Notes: generated from the letters alone by a model not told the origin. Counted from the stretch's first letter, positions 8,984 through 18,771 are shown. The stretch: 64,000 nt of DNA from Methylobacterium isbiliense (GCF_022179325.1 NZ_BPQQ01000022.1:62001-126000); one strand, 5' to 3'. Translations and numbers: made by a program.

Positions 8984-11695
8984 CTACGCCGCCCGCGGCA
9001 GCGCCCGGAAGTGCAGGTCCAGCGCCGCGATCGTCTGCGCCAGCAGGCCCCTCAGCGGATCGAGCGCGGCGGCGTCCGGCATCGCGTCCTCGGTGCGGGC
9101 CGTCCGCTCGATGGCGGCGAGCGCCCCGGCGAGCGCGCTCGCCCCGACGTTGAGGCTCATCGATTTCAGTCCGTGCGCGGCGCGCGCCGCCGCCGGCGCG
9201 TCCTCGGCGGCGATCAGGCTTTCCAGGCTCTGCGGGGCGTGCTCGCAGAACAGGCGCAGCAGCCGCTCGATGAAGGCCGTCCCGCTCGCCTGCGCCATCT
9301 CGTCGAGGCTCGCCAGCGTCCCTGCATCGAGCAGGGCGGCGGGCGCGTCGACGGGGGTGTCCGCGGGAGCGGCGGCCGGCGCGCTCCCGGGCTCCAGCAC
9401 GCCCGCGAGCGTGCGGGCGAGGTCCGCCAGGGTGAAGGGCTTGGCGAGCACGCCGTCCATGCCGGCCGCACGCCAGGCCTCGGCCCCCTCCCCGATCACG
9501 TGGGCGGTGAGCGCGACGATCGGCACCCGGCGCGCGCCGGTCTCGGCCTCACGGGCGCGGATGGCGCGGGCGGCGTCGAAGCCGTCCAGCACCGGCATGC
9601 TGCCGTCCATCAGGATCAGGTCGAGCCCGCCGGCCTCGGCCGCCGCCACCGCCTCGGCCCCGTTCTCCACGGTCTGGATGCGGGTGACGCCGCAGCGGGT
9701 GAGCGCCTCCACGGCGACCTCGCGGTTGACCGGGCTGTCGTCGGCCACGAGCACCCGGGCGCCCGCGAAGGCGGCCGGCGCCGGGCCTGAGGCCTCGCGC
9801 CGCTCGGCGGCGCCCGCGAAGGTCCCGCCGCGCGCCAGGATGCCGAGGGCCGCACGCCACTCGGCCTGCGCCAGCGGCCAGCGCAGCACCTCGTCGGCGG
9901 CGCCCGAGGCCAGCACCTCGGGCCCGTGCGCGTCGCCCATCGGGCAGAGCGCGAGCACCCGGGCGGCGCCCGCCGGGCGCCCGCGGGCCGCGAGGTCGCT
10001 CGCCGCCAGGATCCAGTGCGCCGGCCCCGTCCCATCCTGGCGGGGCATGAAGCCCGCCGCCGACAGGCCCGCCTCCAGGGCCGCGCGGGTGGCGGCGCCG
10101 GCCACGCCGACCACCACCGCGGACACCACCGCCGGGTCGCGCCGGAGCGGGGCGGCCGGCTCCAGCACCTCCACGGGAATCTCGGCGAAGAAGGTCGAGC
10201 CCTCCCCCTCGCGGCTCGTCACGCCGACCCGGCCGCCCATTGCGGCGACGAGGCGCTGGGCGATCGACAGGCCGAGGCCGGTGCCGCCGTAGCGGCGCGT
10301 GGTGGACTGGTCGGCCTGCGAGAAGGCCGTGAACAGGGTCGCCAGCGTCGCCGCCGGGATGCCGATCCCCGTGTCGGTGACCGACAGGCGCAAGGCGCGG
10401 CCGGCCTCGGCGGTCTCGATGCGGATCAGCACGTGGCCGGCTTCGGTGAACTTGAGGGCGTTGTTGACGAAGTTGCCGAGCACCTGCCCCAGCCGCACGG
10501 GATCGCCCGCGATGGCGCGCGGCACGTCCGGGGCGACGAGGGCCGCGAGGTCGAGGCCCTTGGCCCGCGCCCGCTCGCCGAACAGCGTCGCCACCGTGTC
10601 GGCGATCTCCGCCGGATCGACCGGGATGCGCTCCAGGTCCAGCTTACCCGCCTCGACCTTCGCGAAGTCGAGGATGTCGTTGATGATCGCGAGCAGGTTC
10701 TGCCCCGAGCGGGCGATCACCTCGGCGTAGCGGCGCTGGCGGGGCGGCAGGTCGCCCGCGGCGAGGAGTTCGGCCATCACCAGCATGCCGTTCATCGGCG
10801 TGCGGATCTCGTGGCTCATGGTGGCCAGGAAGGTCGACTTGGCGGCGTTGGCGGATTCCGCCGCCTCCTTGGCCTCGCTCAGGTCCGCGGTGCGGTCCTG
10901 CACCTCCTGCTCCAGCCGCGCCCGGTGGGCGGCGAGCCGCCGGTCGCGCTCGTCCACCGCGTCGAGGAGCCCGTTGAAGGTCGAGGCGAGCGCCCCGACC
11001 TCGTCGCGGGTCTCCACCGGCACGCGGTGGCGGTAATCGTGGTTCGCCTGGACGGTCGTCATGGCCTGCGTGAGCGCCGTCAGCGGCCGGGTGAGCGCCG
11101 CCTGCAGCCGCCACGCCACGAGCAGCCCGACCGCGACCGCGAGCCCGGCCGTCATGGCGGTGGTGGCCAGCACGTCGTAGAGGCGCCCGACCAGGTCGGC
11201 GGTCTCGGCGATGAGCGTGACGCGCCCGACCTCGCGGGTGTTCTCCAGCACCGGGACGCTCAGGCGCACGGTGCGGGTGGTGACGAGGTCGAGGACCGAG
11301 ACGCCCTCCGCCCGGTCGAGATCGAGGTCCCGGGCCAGCCGGAGGCCCAGCCCCTGCTCGGCCAGCGCCGACCCGTCCGGCCGCGTGAGCGCCGCGTAGA
11401 CGATGCCGGGCCTGAGCGCGATCGCCCGCAGGGCCGCATGCGCCCCCGCGGCATCCTCCGCCACGGCGGCCCGGGCGCTGGCGCTGGCGAAGACCGTGGC
11501 GAGCCCGTGCAGCCACTCGCGCTTGTCGGCGGCGTAGCGCGAGGCCTCGCGCCACGTCCCGAGAACGGCCGCGACCGCGAGCGCGACGAGGACGGCGCCG
11601 ACGACCGCGCGCCCGAGCCGCGTGGCCAGGGACGTGCTGGCGGGCGGACCCGCGGGTGTGGCGGGTGTGGCGCCCCGGGAGGCTCTCGCTGTCAT
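8984..11695 (-). CDS. Hybrid sensor histidine kinase with receiver and HPt domains
   Basis: A 903-residue membrane-bound phosphorelay kinase. Transmembrane helices lie near residues 28-47 and 175-197, with a periplasmic sensor of about 125 residues between them. HAMP (about 198-250) and a short coiled coil follow, then HisKA with H295 in [10 protein letters not shown], and HATPase with N (NNALKF), G1 (DTGIGIP) and G2 (GGTGLGL) boxes. Next come a degenerate receiver-like linker (about 520-640), a true receiver (D653/D654, phosphoacceptor D697, K752), and a C-terminal HPt with H841 in AAHGLKSMS. All phosphotransfer residues are present. It lies 43 bases after the HD-GYP regulator gene on the same strand, a likely cognate output. 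Confidence 0.92.
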   Translation of the reverse strand: MTARASRGATPATPAGPPASTSLATRLGRAVVGAVLVALAVAAVLGTWREASRYAADKREWLHGLATVFASASARAAVAEDAAGAHAALRAIALRPGIVYAALTRPDGSALAEQGLGLRLARDLDLDRAEGVSVLDLVTTRTVRLSVPVLENTREVGRVTLIAETADLVGRLYDVLATTAMTAGLAVAVGLLVAWRLQAALTRPLTALTQAMTTVQANHDYRHRVPVETRDEVGALASTFNGLLDAVDERDRRLAAHRARLEQEVQDRTADLSEAKEAAESANAAKSTFLATMSHEIRTPMNGMLVMAELLAAGDLPPRQRRYAEVIARSGQNLLAIINDILDFAKVEAGKLDLERIPVDPAEIADTVATLFGERARAKGLDLAALVAPDVPRAIAGDPVRLGQVLGNFVNNALKFTEAGHVLIRIETAEAGRALRLSVTDTGIGIPAATLATLFTAFSQADQSTTRRYGGTGLGLSIAQRLVAAMGGRVGVTSREGEGSTFFAEIPVEVLEPAAPLRRDPAVVSAVVVGVAGAATRAALEAGLSAAGFMPRQDGTGPAHWILAASDLAARGRPAGAARVLALCPMGDAHGPEVLASGAADEVLRWPLAQAEWRAALGILARGGTFAGAAERREASGPAPAAFAGARVLVADDSPVNREVAVEALTRCGVTRIQTVENGAEAVAAAEAGGLDLILMDGSMPVLDGFDAARAIRAREAETGARRVPIVALTAHVIGEGAEAWRAAGMDGVLAKPFTLADLARTLAGVLEPGSAPAAAPADTPVDAPAALLDAGTLASLDEMAQASGTAFIERLLRLFCEHAPQSLESLIAAEDAPAAARAAHGLKSMSLNVGASALAGALAAIERTARTEDAMPDAAALDPLRGLLAQTIAALDLHFRALPRAA

Positions 11696-11738
11696 GGGGC
11701 CAAGCTCCTGCCGACCGATGCCCGCGGCGGGGGCCGCC

Positions 11739-12785
11739 TCACGCCGCCCGGACCGCGGCCTGTCCGGCGAGCGCCGTGACGGCGTCCCAGCGGCTCACGA
11801 AGGCCCTCACCACGGCGGCGTCGAAATGGGTGCCGGATTCCTCGATCAGGTGCGCGCGCGCCGCCTCCAGGCTCCAGGCCCGCTTGTAGGGCCGCTCGGT
11901 GGTGAGCGCGTCGAACACGTCCGCCACCGCGACCATGCGGCCGGGGAGCGGGATCGCCTCGCCGGCAAGCCCGCGCGGGTAGCCGGTTCCGTCCCAGCGC
12001 TCGTGGTGGCTCACGGCGATCTCGGCGGCGGCCCGGACCACCTCGGAGGAACTGCTCTCGAGGATGCGCGCGCCGCGCTCGGCGTGGCGCTCCATCACGC
12101 GCCGCTCCTCCGGGTCGAGCGGGCCGGGCTTGAGCAGGATCGCGTCGGGAATCGCGATCTTGCCGACATCGTGCATGGTCGAGGCGAGGCTGAGCAGCCG
12201 GCAGCGCTCCGGGGGCATCCCCAGCGCCTCGGCGATCAGGCCGACATAGGCCGCCACCCGGGCGATGTGGTTGCCGGTGTCGGTGTCGCGGTGCTCGGCA
12301 GCGCGCATCAGCAGGGTGATGATCTCGCGCTCGCGCGCCTCCACCAGGGCGACCGCCGCTGCGACCTCGCGGGCGAGCCACGCCGCCCGCTCCTGCTGCT
12401 CGCGGTAGGCCCGGCTCAGCGCCAGCAGGTTGGTGACGCGCGCCCGGATCTCGACCGGATCGCAGGGCTTGTTGAGGAAGTCCGTCGCGCCGGCCTCCAG
12501 GGCCTCGCGGCGCAGCGCCCGCGCGTCGTAGCTCGTCACCATCACGATCGGCACATGCGCGAAGCCCGGCACGGCGCGCGCGGCGCGGATGAAGGCGATG
12601 CCGTCCATCTCCGGCATCTCGTAGTCGGTGAGCACCACGCCGATCTCGTCGGCCTGCGCATGGATGCGCGCCAGCGCGTCGGCCGGCCGGGTGAACGCCT
12701 CCGCGGCGCAGTCGGGGATGGGGCGCAGCGCCTCCACCATCACGAGGTTGTTCAACTCGGCATCGTCGAGGACGAGCGCGCGCAT
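11739..12785 (-). CDS. Response regulator with HD-GYP phosphodiesterase domain
   Basis: A 348-residue two-domain protein. The receiver (1-125) has DD at the end of strand 1 (VLDDAELNN), the phosphoacceptor in [12 protein letters not shown], and K in NKPCD. The C-terminal HD-GYP domain has HRDTDTGNH, the HD pair in [11 protein letters not shown], and the GYP motif in [14 protein letters not shown], so it is expected to hydrolyse cyclic di-GMP. It is cotranscribed with the downstream hybrid kinase. The ATG at 12785 gives a receiver beginning at its normal point. Confidence 0.92.
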   Translation of the reverse strand: MRALVLDDAELNNLVMVEALRPIPDCAAEAFTRPADALARIHAQADEIGVVLTDYEMPEMDGIAFIRAARAVPGFAHVPIVMVTSYDARALRREALEAGATDFLNKPCDPVEIRARVTNLLALSRAYREQQERAAWLAREVAAAVALVEAREREIITLLMRAAEHRDTDTGNHIARVAAYVGLIAEALGMPPERCRLLSLASTMHDVGKIAIPDAILLKPGPLDPEERRVMERHAERGARILESSSSEVVRAAAEIAVSHHERWDGTGYPRGLAGEAIPLPGRMVAVADVFDALTTERPYKRAWSLEAARAHLIEESGTHFDAAVVRAFVSRWDAVTALAGQAAVRAA

Positions 12786-13082
12786 CGATGTCCCTCTGGC
12801 GGCCGAACGGGCTGCCGCCGCGGCACCGTGCCCGCGAAACCTTGACAAGTTCTGCTCGACGCCCTGCGAAAGCTGCAAGGCTGCGCCTCCCCCCGCGCGC
12901 GAGGCGCCGCAAAGCCGCAGCACCCGCCCGGGACGAGACGGAAACCGGGAGCCGCTCCCGCGCGATTGCCTCTCTGCGAGGCGGGATTGGCTTTGAATCC
13001 TGCCGCCGCGGGCGTTACAGGACGAGCCTTCACCTGCTCCCGGGCGCCCTTGCCCGATTCGAGGATTCACGAGACCAACACG

Positions 13083-13430
13083 ATGGCCGGCTTCAAGGAC
13101 CAGCAATTCGACAAGCGGCGGGGCGCCTCCGCCGAGGCCAAGCGGGCGATGCTGGAGAAGTTCAAGGCGCGGCCGGCCGAGGACGACCCGACGGTGGTCG
13201 CCCGCCGGGCCGAGCGCCAGCGGATCGCCGAGGAGCGGGCCGCCCGCGAGGCCGCCCGCGAGGCGGCGCGGCAGGAGGAGAAGACGCGCCAGGAGGCCGA
13301 GGCCGCCGAAGCGCGCGAGCGCGCCGAGCGCGAGGCCGCCGAAGCCGCGGAGCGGGAGGCGGCCGCCGAGGCCGAGCGCAAGGCCGCCCGCGACGCCCGC
13401 TACGCCGCCCGCAAGGCCCGCCGGAAGTAG
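13083..13430 (+). CDS. DUF6481 family protein, Ala/Glu/Arg-rich coiled coil
   Basis: A 115-residue highly charged protein with the family-typical start GFKDQQFDKRRGASAEAKRAMLEKF and then about 70 residues of Ala/Glu/Arg helix with heptad-like periodicity ending in ARKARRK. No catalytic motif is seen. Proteins of this type are common in Rhizobiales; the function is unknown. Monocistronic by context: the divergent neighbour is the HD-GYP regulator, separated by 297 bases in which I see no gene. Confidence 0.75.
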   Translation: MAGFKDQQFDKRRGASAEAKRAMLEKFKARPAEDDPTVVARRAERQRIAEERAAREAAREAARQEEKTRQEAEAAEARERAEREAAEAAEREAAAEAERKAARDARYAARKARRK

Positions 13431-13871
13431 CGGCAGCCGCTCCGGCAGGGCCGGCCGACGGCCCGCGCCGGACGACGGATCGTCACGACGGCGCCGGCCG
13501 TCCGCGGGCGCCGCACGGCGTCCGGCATCCCGGCGCCTCGTCCGGCGAAGCGGAGGCCGGTGCGTTGCAGACAATGCGGCCGAGCTTTGGGAGCCGCATC
13601 CGCGCCGGCGTGACCGCAGGCCGCTCGCGGCCAACGAGCCTCGGGCCAGTCTGCCGCCGAAGCGCTCACCACCCCGGCGGCTGCGGGCCGGCCATTGCCA
13701 TGCCGGACGCCTCGTGCGGATCGTCCTGCCGGTCGTCCCGGCCGCCGGCGCGGCGGACCATCGGCCAGCCCGGCCGTGCGTGACCGCACGCCGTATCCGG
13801 CGAGGAGCCGTCCGCCGGCTCCGCGGCGGACGCGCGGAGTCCTACGCGGCCGTCCTTTACGCGACCGTCCT
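13431..13871. other. Intergenic stretch without a supported gene
   Basis: Overlapping Arg/Pro/Ala-rich frames occur on both strands, but none resembles a known protein or carries a good ribosome-binding site. The only structure seen is the tandem repeat at the right end, which overlaps the mucR stop codon. Confidence 0.5.
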
Positions 13872-13887
13872 TTACGCGACCGTCTTG
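13843..13887 (-). repeat. Three tandem copies of a 15-bp unit over the mucR stop
   Basis: Units TACGCGGCCGTCCTT, TACGCGACCGTCCTT and TACGCGACCGTCTTG are adjacent (13843, 13858, 13873). Read on the minus strand in the mucR frame, each unit contains a stop codon (TAA, TAA, TAG), so the last codons and stop of mucR have been triplicated. Confidence 0.85.
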
Positions 13888-14354
13888 GGCGGGCGTCCGC
13901 GCCTCTTCGGCTCTCCACCTGCCCCCTCCGCCAGCTTGGCGGCGCGCTCGCGCCGGAGCTGCCCGAGGCCGAGCGACTTGGCGAGTTCCGAGCGCTGGCG
14001 GGCATAGGCCTCGGCCACCATCGGGTAGTCGGGGGGGAGCCCCCACTTCTGGCGGTACTGGTCCGGGGTGAGGCCTCGGGTGGTGAGGTGTCGCTTGAGC
14101 GACTTGTAGGGCTTGCCGTCTTCCAGGCTGATGATGTGATCGAGGGTCACGGTCTTCTTGATCGGCACCGGCGGCACCGGCTTCTCCGGCTCGGGCGGAG
14201 GCGGCGAGACGACGCGCGACAGAGAGGAATGCACCGAGACGATCAGCCCGGCCAGCTCACCCATCGGCACCGAGTTGTTCGAGACGTAAGCCGAAACGAT
14301 ATCAGCCGACAGATTGATGAGGTCTGACTGGGTCGAAAGCTCGTCGGTCGTCAT
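13872..14354 (-). CDS. MucR/Ros family transcriptional regulator lacking usual zinc ligands
   Basis: A 160-residue Ros/MucR protein. The DNA-binding core reads DHIISLEDGKPYKSLKRHL and continues as GLTPDQYRQKWGLPPDYPMV and RSELAKSLGLG, as in the family. The position normally holding the zinc-binding cysteine is serine, and the second ligand histidine after the RHL helix is absent (RHLTTRG). Some rhizobial homologues are known to fold and bind DNA without zinc, so it may still work. It has a Pro-rich linker (about 50-65) and a basic GRPPKTVA tail. The family usually represses its own gene; the AT-richer upstream region fits this. Confidence 0.88.
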   Translation of the reverse strand: MTTDELSTQSDLINLSADIVSAYVSNNSVPMGELAGLIVSVHSSLSRVVSPPPPEPEKPVPPVPIKKTVTLDHIISLEDGKPYKSLKRHLTTRGLTPDQYRQKWGLPPDYPMVAEAYARQRSELAKSLGLGQLRRERAAKLAEGAGGEPKRRGRPPKTVA

Positions 14355-14861
14355 GGGCGCATCCTGCCAGAAAGCTGTTTTGCAGATGCGCGAAAAAAAT
14401 CAGGGCGTCAACGAATATTTCGGGATACGATGTTACCTCCACTTTGTAACGGCGATGCGCTCGAAGGAGCGCCGGTAAGTACGTTCCAAATTTAGAGTTG
14501 TTTCGGCAGGTTCTCTCGGGTCAGGAGCGGATTTGCTCTTTTCTTGGATGCTTTTTGATCAAAAGTGATGGCGAGTGCATGGCGCGGAGGGTCCGGGCCT
14601 GCGCCCGGGACCATCCAGGCAGGGTAAAAAGTCTCACGATATCAGGGATTTGCGAAATCGAGGAGCGGCCCGGGCCGCGCCGGGTCATCGCGGCTCCGGC
14701 GCCGGGCCGTGTCGCCCGGGGAGCGGCGACGGACGCCCTGGCCGCTGTGGTTGCCACAACCAAAGCGGGAAGATGCCGGAGGCCCTACGTGGCCGGGCCG
14801 GGCCGGCCCAGGCTGTGGACAAGCGCGATCGGGGCGCGCCGGTGCGGCGCTCCCCGCCGGC
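14355..14861. other. Intergenic region upstream of the MucR-like gene
   Basis: No supported gene. The 14380-14570 part is relatively AT-rich and probably holds the promoter and AT-rich binding sites of the MucR-type gene. It includes a perfect 12-bp palindrome, TTTTGATCAAAA (14553-14564). The rest is ordinary high-GC sequence with chance open frames. Confidence 0.5.
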
Positions 14862-15482
14862 TCAGGGCTTGGGCGCGTCGGCCGGCTTGCTCTCGCTGGC
14901 CTTGCCGGAGGCCGTCGGGCCGGCGGGAGCGGGCGCGGCGGCGGCGGGCTTGGGCGGCGGCGGCTTGGGCGTCCACTCCGCGTCCGGGCGCGGGCCGCCC
15001 GGCTGGTTCGTCGGACCGGTGAGCTGGCCGGGCGCGACATCGGTCACCCGCGTCCAGGATTGCGACCCGCACAGGAAGCCGAGCAGGCAGCCCCGCACGT
15101 TCAGCTCGCCCGGATCCTCGACCCAGACCGACACGTCGTAGAACTTCCCGTCCTCGGAATTGTAGATCTGGCCCTCGTGCCGGTTCTCGGCATTCGGCTT
15201 GAGCCCCATGATCAGCTGGTGACCGAGCGACGGACGGGTGCGCTTCTTGGCGTCGGTGTTCTTGAAGTCCACCCGGGGCTGGCCCTTGTCGTCGAGGGGC
15301 GTCTTCAGCCAGACGACGTAGCCGCAGATCCGGTCGCTGCGGGTCAGGCACTTCTCGATGCGGATCCGGGCCCGGCCGTCCTCGGTCAGCCACGTGCCGC
15401 TCGGATCTTTCGGCGCGGCGAGGGCCGCGACCGGCAGCAGCAGACCGAGGGCGGCCAGACCGCAGGTCAGGGGATTCATCAT
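14862..15482 (-). CDS. DUF2147 family exported protein
   Basis: A 206-residue secreted protein. The signal peptide is about residues 1-23 (hydrophobic GLAALGLLLPVAALA, cleavage near AAP). The DUF2147 domain follows, recognised by GTWLTEDGRARIRI, CGYVVWLKTPLDDKG and GQIYNSEDGKFYDVSVWV. The C-terminal 50 residues are Pro/Ala-rich and disordered. DUF2147 is a beta-rich periplasmic domain of unknown function. GGAGG precedes the first of two adjacent ATGs (15482). Confidence 0.85.
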   Translation of the reverse strand: MMNPLTCGLAALGLLLPVAALAAPKDPSGTWLTEDGRARIRIEKCLTRSDRICGYVVWLKTPLDDKGQPRVDFKNTDAKKRTRPSLGHQLIMGLKPNAENRHEGQIYNSEDGKFYDVSVWVEDPGELNVRGCLLGFLCGSQSWTRVTDVAPGQLTGPTNQPGGPRPDAEWTPKPPPPKPAAAAPAPAGPTASGKASESKPADAPKP

Positions 15483-15588
15483 GCAGGATATCCTCCGTGG
15501 CGGAGCCGCAGCCGCATTAAGGCCAGCCTGCCGGGGCCGCAACCCGCCAGGAGTCCGTACGGCCGACGCGCCGCCTCGGGGCGGGCCG

Positions 15589-15657
15589 TCATGAGGCCCG
15601 GTTCATGAGGCCCGGTTGTCGCAGGCCCAGATGTCACATGGCCGGATGTCACATGGC
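15589..15657. repeat. Two short direct-repeat pairs in an intergenic region
   Basis: A 14-bp unit TCATGAGGCCCGGT is repeated head to tail (15589-15602, 15603-15616). GATGTCACATGGC then occurs twice with a 15-bp period (15630-15642, 15645-15657). A further 12-bp tandem pair, GGCCGGTTCGCC, lies at 15972-15995. They lie in the 591-bp gap upstream of the antiporter gene and look like local slippage products. Confidence 0.8.
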
Positions 15658-15761
15658 TCCCCCGCCCCTCGGCGAGCTAGAGCGGCCTCGCCGGGGGCAA
15701 TCGCCCCGCGGTCCCCGAGATTCCCGACGCGCCCGTCCGCCGGCCGCAGGGCACGAGCCGC

Positions 15762-15944
15762 ATGATCCCGATCGAGATCCTGGTGATGACCTCCGGTGCC
15801 GTGGGCGCGATCGCGATCGTCGTGGCGGCCCGACCCGGCCGCCGCCGCCTCGCCCTGCGCGGCTCGCGCCCCCCCGGGGCGGGCCTCGGGGACACCGGCG
15901 CCCCGCGCGGCGCGGGCGCCGAGCCGCCGCTCCCGCGCCACTGA
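15762..15944 (+). CDS. Possible small single-helix membrane protein
   Basis: A 60-residue frame starting MIPIEILVMTSGAVGAIAIVVAARPGRRR, i.e. one N-terminal membrane helix and an Arg/Gly/Pro-rich tail. Third codon positions are almost all G or C, as in real genes here, but the ribosome-binding site is weak and the tail is low-complexity. No family recognised. It may be a chance frame in the leader of the antiporter gene. Confidence 0.3.
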   Translation: MIPIEILVMTSGAVGAIAIVVAARPGRRRLALRGSRPPGAGLGDTGAPRGAGAEPPLPRH

Positions 15945-16073
15945 GCCGGTTCCCCTCGACCAGCGTGCCTCGGCCGGTTCGCCGGCCGGTTCGCCGGCTC
16001 TTGGCTTCGCGCGCGCAATCCTGCATCCCGGCCGGGAGCCCCCTCCCGTCGCCCGCAAGGAGAAACCGCGCCC

Positions 16074-17891
16074 GTGCCGCATGCCACCGAGCTGATCGCC
16101 ATCATCGCCATCGGGCTCGTCTTCGCGTTCATCGGCGGCTTGATCGCCCAGCGGCTGCGTCTGCCGCCCCTGGTCGGCTACCTCGTGGCGGGCATCGCCA
16201 TCGGCCCCCACACACCCGGTTTCGTCGGCAATGCGGAGCTCGCCGGCCAGCTCGCCGAGATCGGCGTGATCCTGCTGATGTTCGGGGTCGGGCTCCACTT
16301 CTCGATCGGCGACCTGATGGCGGTGCGCGCGATCGCGCTGCCGGGCGCGGTGGTGCAGATCGCCGTCGCGACGCTGATGGGGCTCGGGGTCGGCCTTGCC
16401 TGGGGCTGGGGGCTGGGCGCGGGCCTCGTCTTCGGCCTCGCCCTCTCGGTGGCCTCGACCGTGGTGCTGCTGCGCGCGCTGGAGGAGCGCGGCCTGCTCG
16501 ACACCGACAAGGGCCGGATCGCGGTGGGCTGGCTCATCGTCGAGGACTTGGCGATGGTGCTGGCCCTGGTGCTGCTGCCGGCGCTCGCCGGGGCGCTCGG
16601 CGGCGAAGCGGGGCACGGTCGCGGCGGCGGCGATCTGTGGGCGAGCCTCGGGCTCACCCTGGCCAAGGTCGCGGCCTTCACGGGCGTGATGCTCGTCGGG
16701 GGGCGCCGGGTCGTGCCCTGGCTGCTCGATCAGGCCGCCCGCACCGGCTCGCGGGAATTATTCACCCTGGCGGTGCTGGCGCTGGCGCTCGGCATCGCCT
16801 TCGGGTCCGCGGCGCTGTTCGGGGTCTCCTTCGCGCTCGGAGCCTTCTTCGCCGGCATGGTCCTGGCGGAATCCGATCTCAGCCACCGGGCCGCCGCCGA
16901 TTCGCTGCCGCTGCAGGACGCCTTCGCGGTCCTGTTCTTCGTCTCGGTCGGGATGCTGTTCGATCCCGGGATTCTGCTGCGCGCGCCCCTGGCGGTGCTG
17001 GCGGTGATCGGCATCATCCTGGTCGGCAAGTCGATCGCGGCGGTCGCGATCGTCCTGGCCTTCCGCTATCCTCTCGGCACCGCGCTCACCATCGCGGCGA
17101 GCCTCGCGCAGATCGGCGAATTCTCGTTCATCCTCGCCGGGCTGGGCATCGGCCTCAAGCTGCTGCCGCCCGAAGGGCGCGACCTGATCCTGGCGGGCGC
17201 GCTCCTGTCGATCACCATCAACCCGCTGTTCTTCGCCGGGATCGAGCGCCTCGCCCGGGTCCTGGCCGAGCGGCCGGACCTCGCCTCCCGCATCGAGCGG
17301 CGCGGGGCCGCGGACCTTCCGGTGCTCGCCCCGGCGCAGGCGGGCGTCTCGGGCCATGCGGTGCTGGTCGGCTACGGCCGGGTCGGCAGCAGCATCGCGC
17401 GGGCGTGCGAAGCCTGGGAGCTGCCCGTCGTGGTCGTCGAGCGCGACCGGCGCCGGGTGGAGGATCTGCGCGCGGCCGGTGCCGCGGCGGTATTCGGGGA
17501 TGCGGCCGCGCCCGGCATCCTGGCGGCGGCGGACATCGCCCGGGCGCGGCTCCTCGTGGTGGCGAGCCCGGACGCGCATCAGGCGCGCCGCCTCGTGGCC
17601 ATCGCCCGGCAGGCCAATCCCGGCATCGACACGCTCGTGCGCACCCACAGCGACATCGAGCGGCGCCACCTCGAGGACGAGGGCGTCGGCCTCGTGCTGA
17701 TGGCCGAGCGCGAACTCGCCTTCGGCATGACCCTCTACGCCCTGCGCAGCCTCGGCATCAGCGAGGGCGAGGCGCGGGTCTTCGTCGACACGAGCCGGGC
17801 CGAGAGCCGCGGCGATCCGGCGGCCCAGGCGGCGCCGGGCCAGGGCGCCCCGGAGCTGCGCCCGCACCGGGAGGCGACGGGCGGCGAGTGA
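16074..17891 (+). CDS. Monovalent cation:proton antiporter, Kef/YbaL type, with TrkA-N domain
   Basis: A 605-residue CPA2 antiporter. About 12 membrane helices (residues 5-385) include the family's LRLPPLVGYLVAGIAIGPHTPGF start, GVGLHFSIGDL and VGWLIVEDLAMV (ion-path aspartate). A cytosolic Rossmann TrkA-N/RCK domain (about 410-530) begins at HAVLVGYGRVGSSIA with the NAD-binding acidic residue in VVVVERD. The best start is GTG 16074, 14 bases after AAGGAG. YbaL/KefB relatives exchange K+ or Na+ for protons and respond to nucleotide or thiol signals. It stands alone, with a hairpin just after the stop. Confidence 0.9.
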   Translation: MPHATELIAIIAIGLVFAFIGGLIAQRLRLPPLVGYLVAGIAIGPHTPGFVGNAELAGQLAEIGVILLMFGVGLHFSIGDLMAVRAIALPGAVVQIAVATLMGLGVGLAWGWGLGAGLVFGLALSVASTVVLLRALEERGLLDTDKGRIAVGWLIVEDLAMVLALVLLPALAGALGGEAGHGRGGGDLWASLGLTLAKVAAFTGVMLVGGRRVVPWLLDQAARTGSRELFTLAVLALALGIAFGSAALFGVSFALGAFFAGMVLAESDLSHRAAADSLPLQDAFAVLFFVSVGMLFDPGILLRAPLAVLAVIGIILVGKSIAAVAIVLAFRYPLGTALTIAASLAQIGEFSFILAGLGIGLKLLPPEGRDLILAGALLSITINPLFFAGIERLARVLAERPDLASRIERRGAADLPVLAPAQAGVSGHAVLVGYGRVGSSIARACEAWELPVVVVERDRRRVEDLRAAGAAAVFGDAAAPGILAAADIARARLLVVASPDAHQARRLVAIARQANPGIDTLVRTHSDIERRHLEDEGVGLVLMAERELAFGMTLYALRSLGISEGEARVFVDTSRAESRGDPAAQAAPGQGAPELRPHREATGGE

Positions 17892-17894
17892 GAC

Positions 17895-17919
17895 CAACGG
17901 TCATTGCCAATGACCGTTG
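17895..17919 (+). terminator. Strong hairpin after the antiporter gene
   Basis: Arms CAACGGTCATTG and CAATGACCGTTG (12 bases each, perfect) flank a single base, four bases after the stop codon. There is no T-run, so it may be a 3'-end-stabilising stem rather than a classic intrinsic terminator. Confidence 0.5.
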
Positions 17920-17990
17920 TGCCGCTCTCGGGTCTTCGCCAAGCCCTTGGCTTGACGTCGGCAATGCGAGATGGCTCGACGGCCCCGTCG

Positions 17991-18063
17991 ATCCCGGGCT
18001 TGCCCGGGATCGAGATCGATGCGTCAGCATCCCGGGCTTGCCCGGGATCGAGATCGATGCGTC
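17991..18063. repeat. 35-bp direct repeat pair containing a palindrome (REP-like)
   Basis: Two identical 35-base copies (17991-18025, 18029-18063) are separated by three bases. Each contains ATCCCGGG-CTTG-CCCGGGAT, which can form a stem, followed by CGAGATCGATGCGTC. The intergenic position and hairpin content suggest a dispersed REP-like family, but only this pair is visible here. Confidence 0.8.
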
Positions 18064-18195
18064 GGAATCCTGGGCCGTTGGCATGAGCGGCCGGCCGGGG
18101 CGCGGGCGCACATTACGGGATGGCAATGTCGCGGCAATGCTGCCCACAGCTCGGCCGCGGCATCGTCGGGCATCGCCAACGACGGAGCGATGCCG

Positions 18196-18459
18196 ATGTC
18201 GCAGATGGACCGCCCGGCCGAACTGATGATCTGGCACGGGGAGCGCGCCGCCCCCCCGGCCGAGGCGCGGCTCTACCCGACATTGCGGGAGGCGCTCGCG
18301 GCCGCCGCGGGTTGCGCCGGCGATCCCGATGCATTGCCCTGGATCGTCACCGAGGACGGCGACATCCTCAGCCCGCACTGGATCGACCGGCACGCCCGCG
18401 AGGCCGGGCATCCGGCGGGCGGCCTGCGCGCCTGGATCGCGCAGCGCTGGCTCTGCTGA
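18196..18459 (+). CDS. Hypothetical small protein
   Basis: An 87-residue acidic protein of unrecognised family, MSQMDRPAELMIWHGER..., with a regular helical middle (TLREALAAAAG), then DALPWIVTEDGDILSPHWIDRH and a C-terminal tryptophan helix. GGAG stands 8 bases before ATG 18196; the ATG at 18190 would leave only two bases of spacing. Codon use is native. It has the look of a small domain conserved in related species; no function is proposed. Confidence 0.65.
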   Translation: MSQMDRPAELMIWHGERAAPPAEARLYPTLREALAAAAGCAGDPDALPWIVTEDGDILSPHWIDRHAREAGHPAGGLRAWIAQRWLC

Positions 18460-18542
18460 GCGGAAGGCCACGCCGCGAAATCGCCGAAAGATGATGCGAC
18501 GGGACATCTCCCGTTCATCGCGCCGCGTGCTACCTTGCCGCC

Positions 18543-18749
18543 ATGACGAGTCTCCGCAAACCCGCTCCCGCGCGCCGCGACGTGGTCGCGACGACCTATG
18601 GCTACGGGGTGGCGCGCGGACGGCTGCCGCGTCCCGGCAACGACAACCGGCGCTCCTCGCGGCGCCGCTCGGTGCCGCTGCTCCTGGGCGCGTGGTTCGC
18701 GATCCTGGCGGCCATCACCGCCCTGTTCTGGCGCTCGGCCGGCCTCTGA
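18543..18749 (+). CDS. Small single-pass membrane protein
   Basis: A 68-residue protein with a basic cytosolic N-terminus (including RRSSRRRSVP) and one C-terminal membrane helix (LLLGAWFAILAAITALFW). Third codon positions are nearly all G/C, supporting a real gene. No family recognised. It ends 22 bases before the convergent GGDEF-EAL gene. Confidence 0.5.
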   Translation: MTSLRKPAPARRDVVATTYGYGVARGRLPRPGNDNRRSSRRRSVPLLLGAWFAILAAITALFWRSAGL

Positions 18750-18771
18750 GGCCGGTCGCGGGAGCAGAGGC

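Noticed and set aside
14498-15141. Overlapping plus-strand frames upstream of and across DUF2147
   Set aside because: They are shadows of the DUF2147 gene and its upstream region, rich in Arg/Gly/Ala, without domains.
17991-18063. CRISPR-like array
   Set aside because: Only two repeat copies with a three-base spacer; no cas genes.
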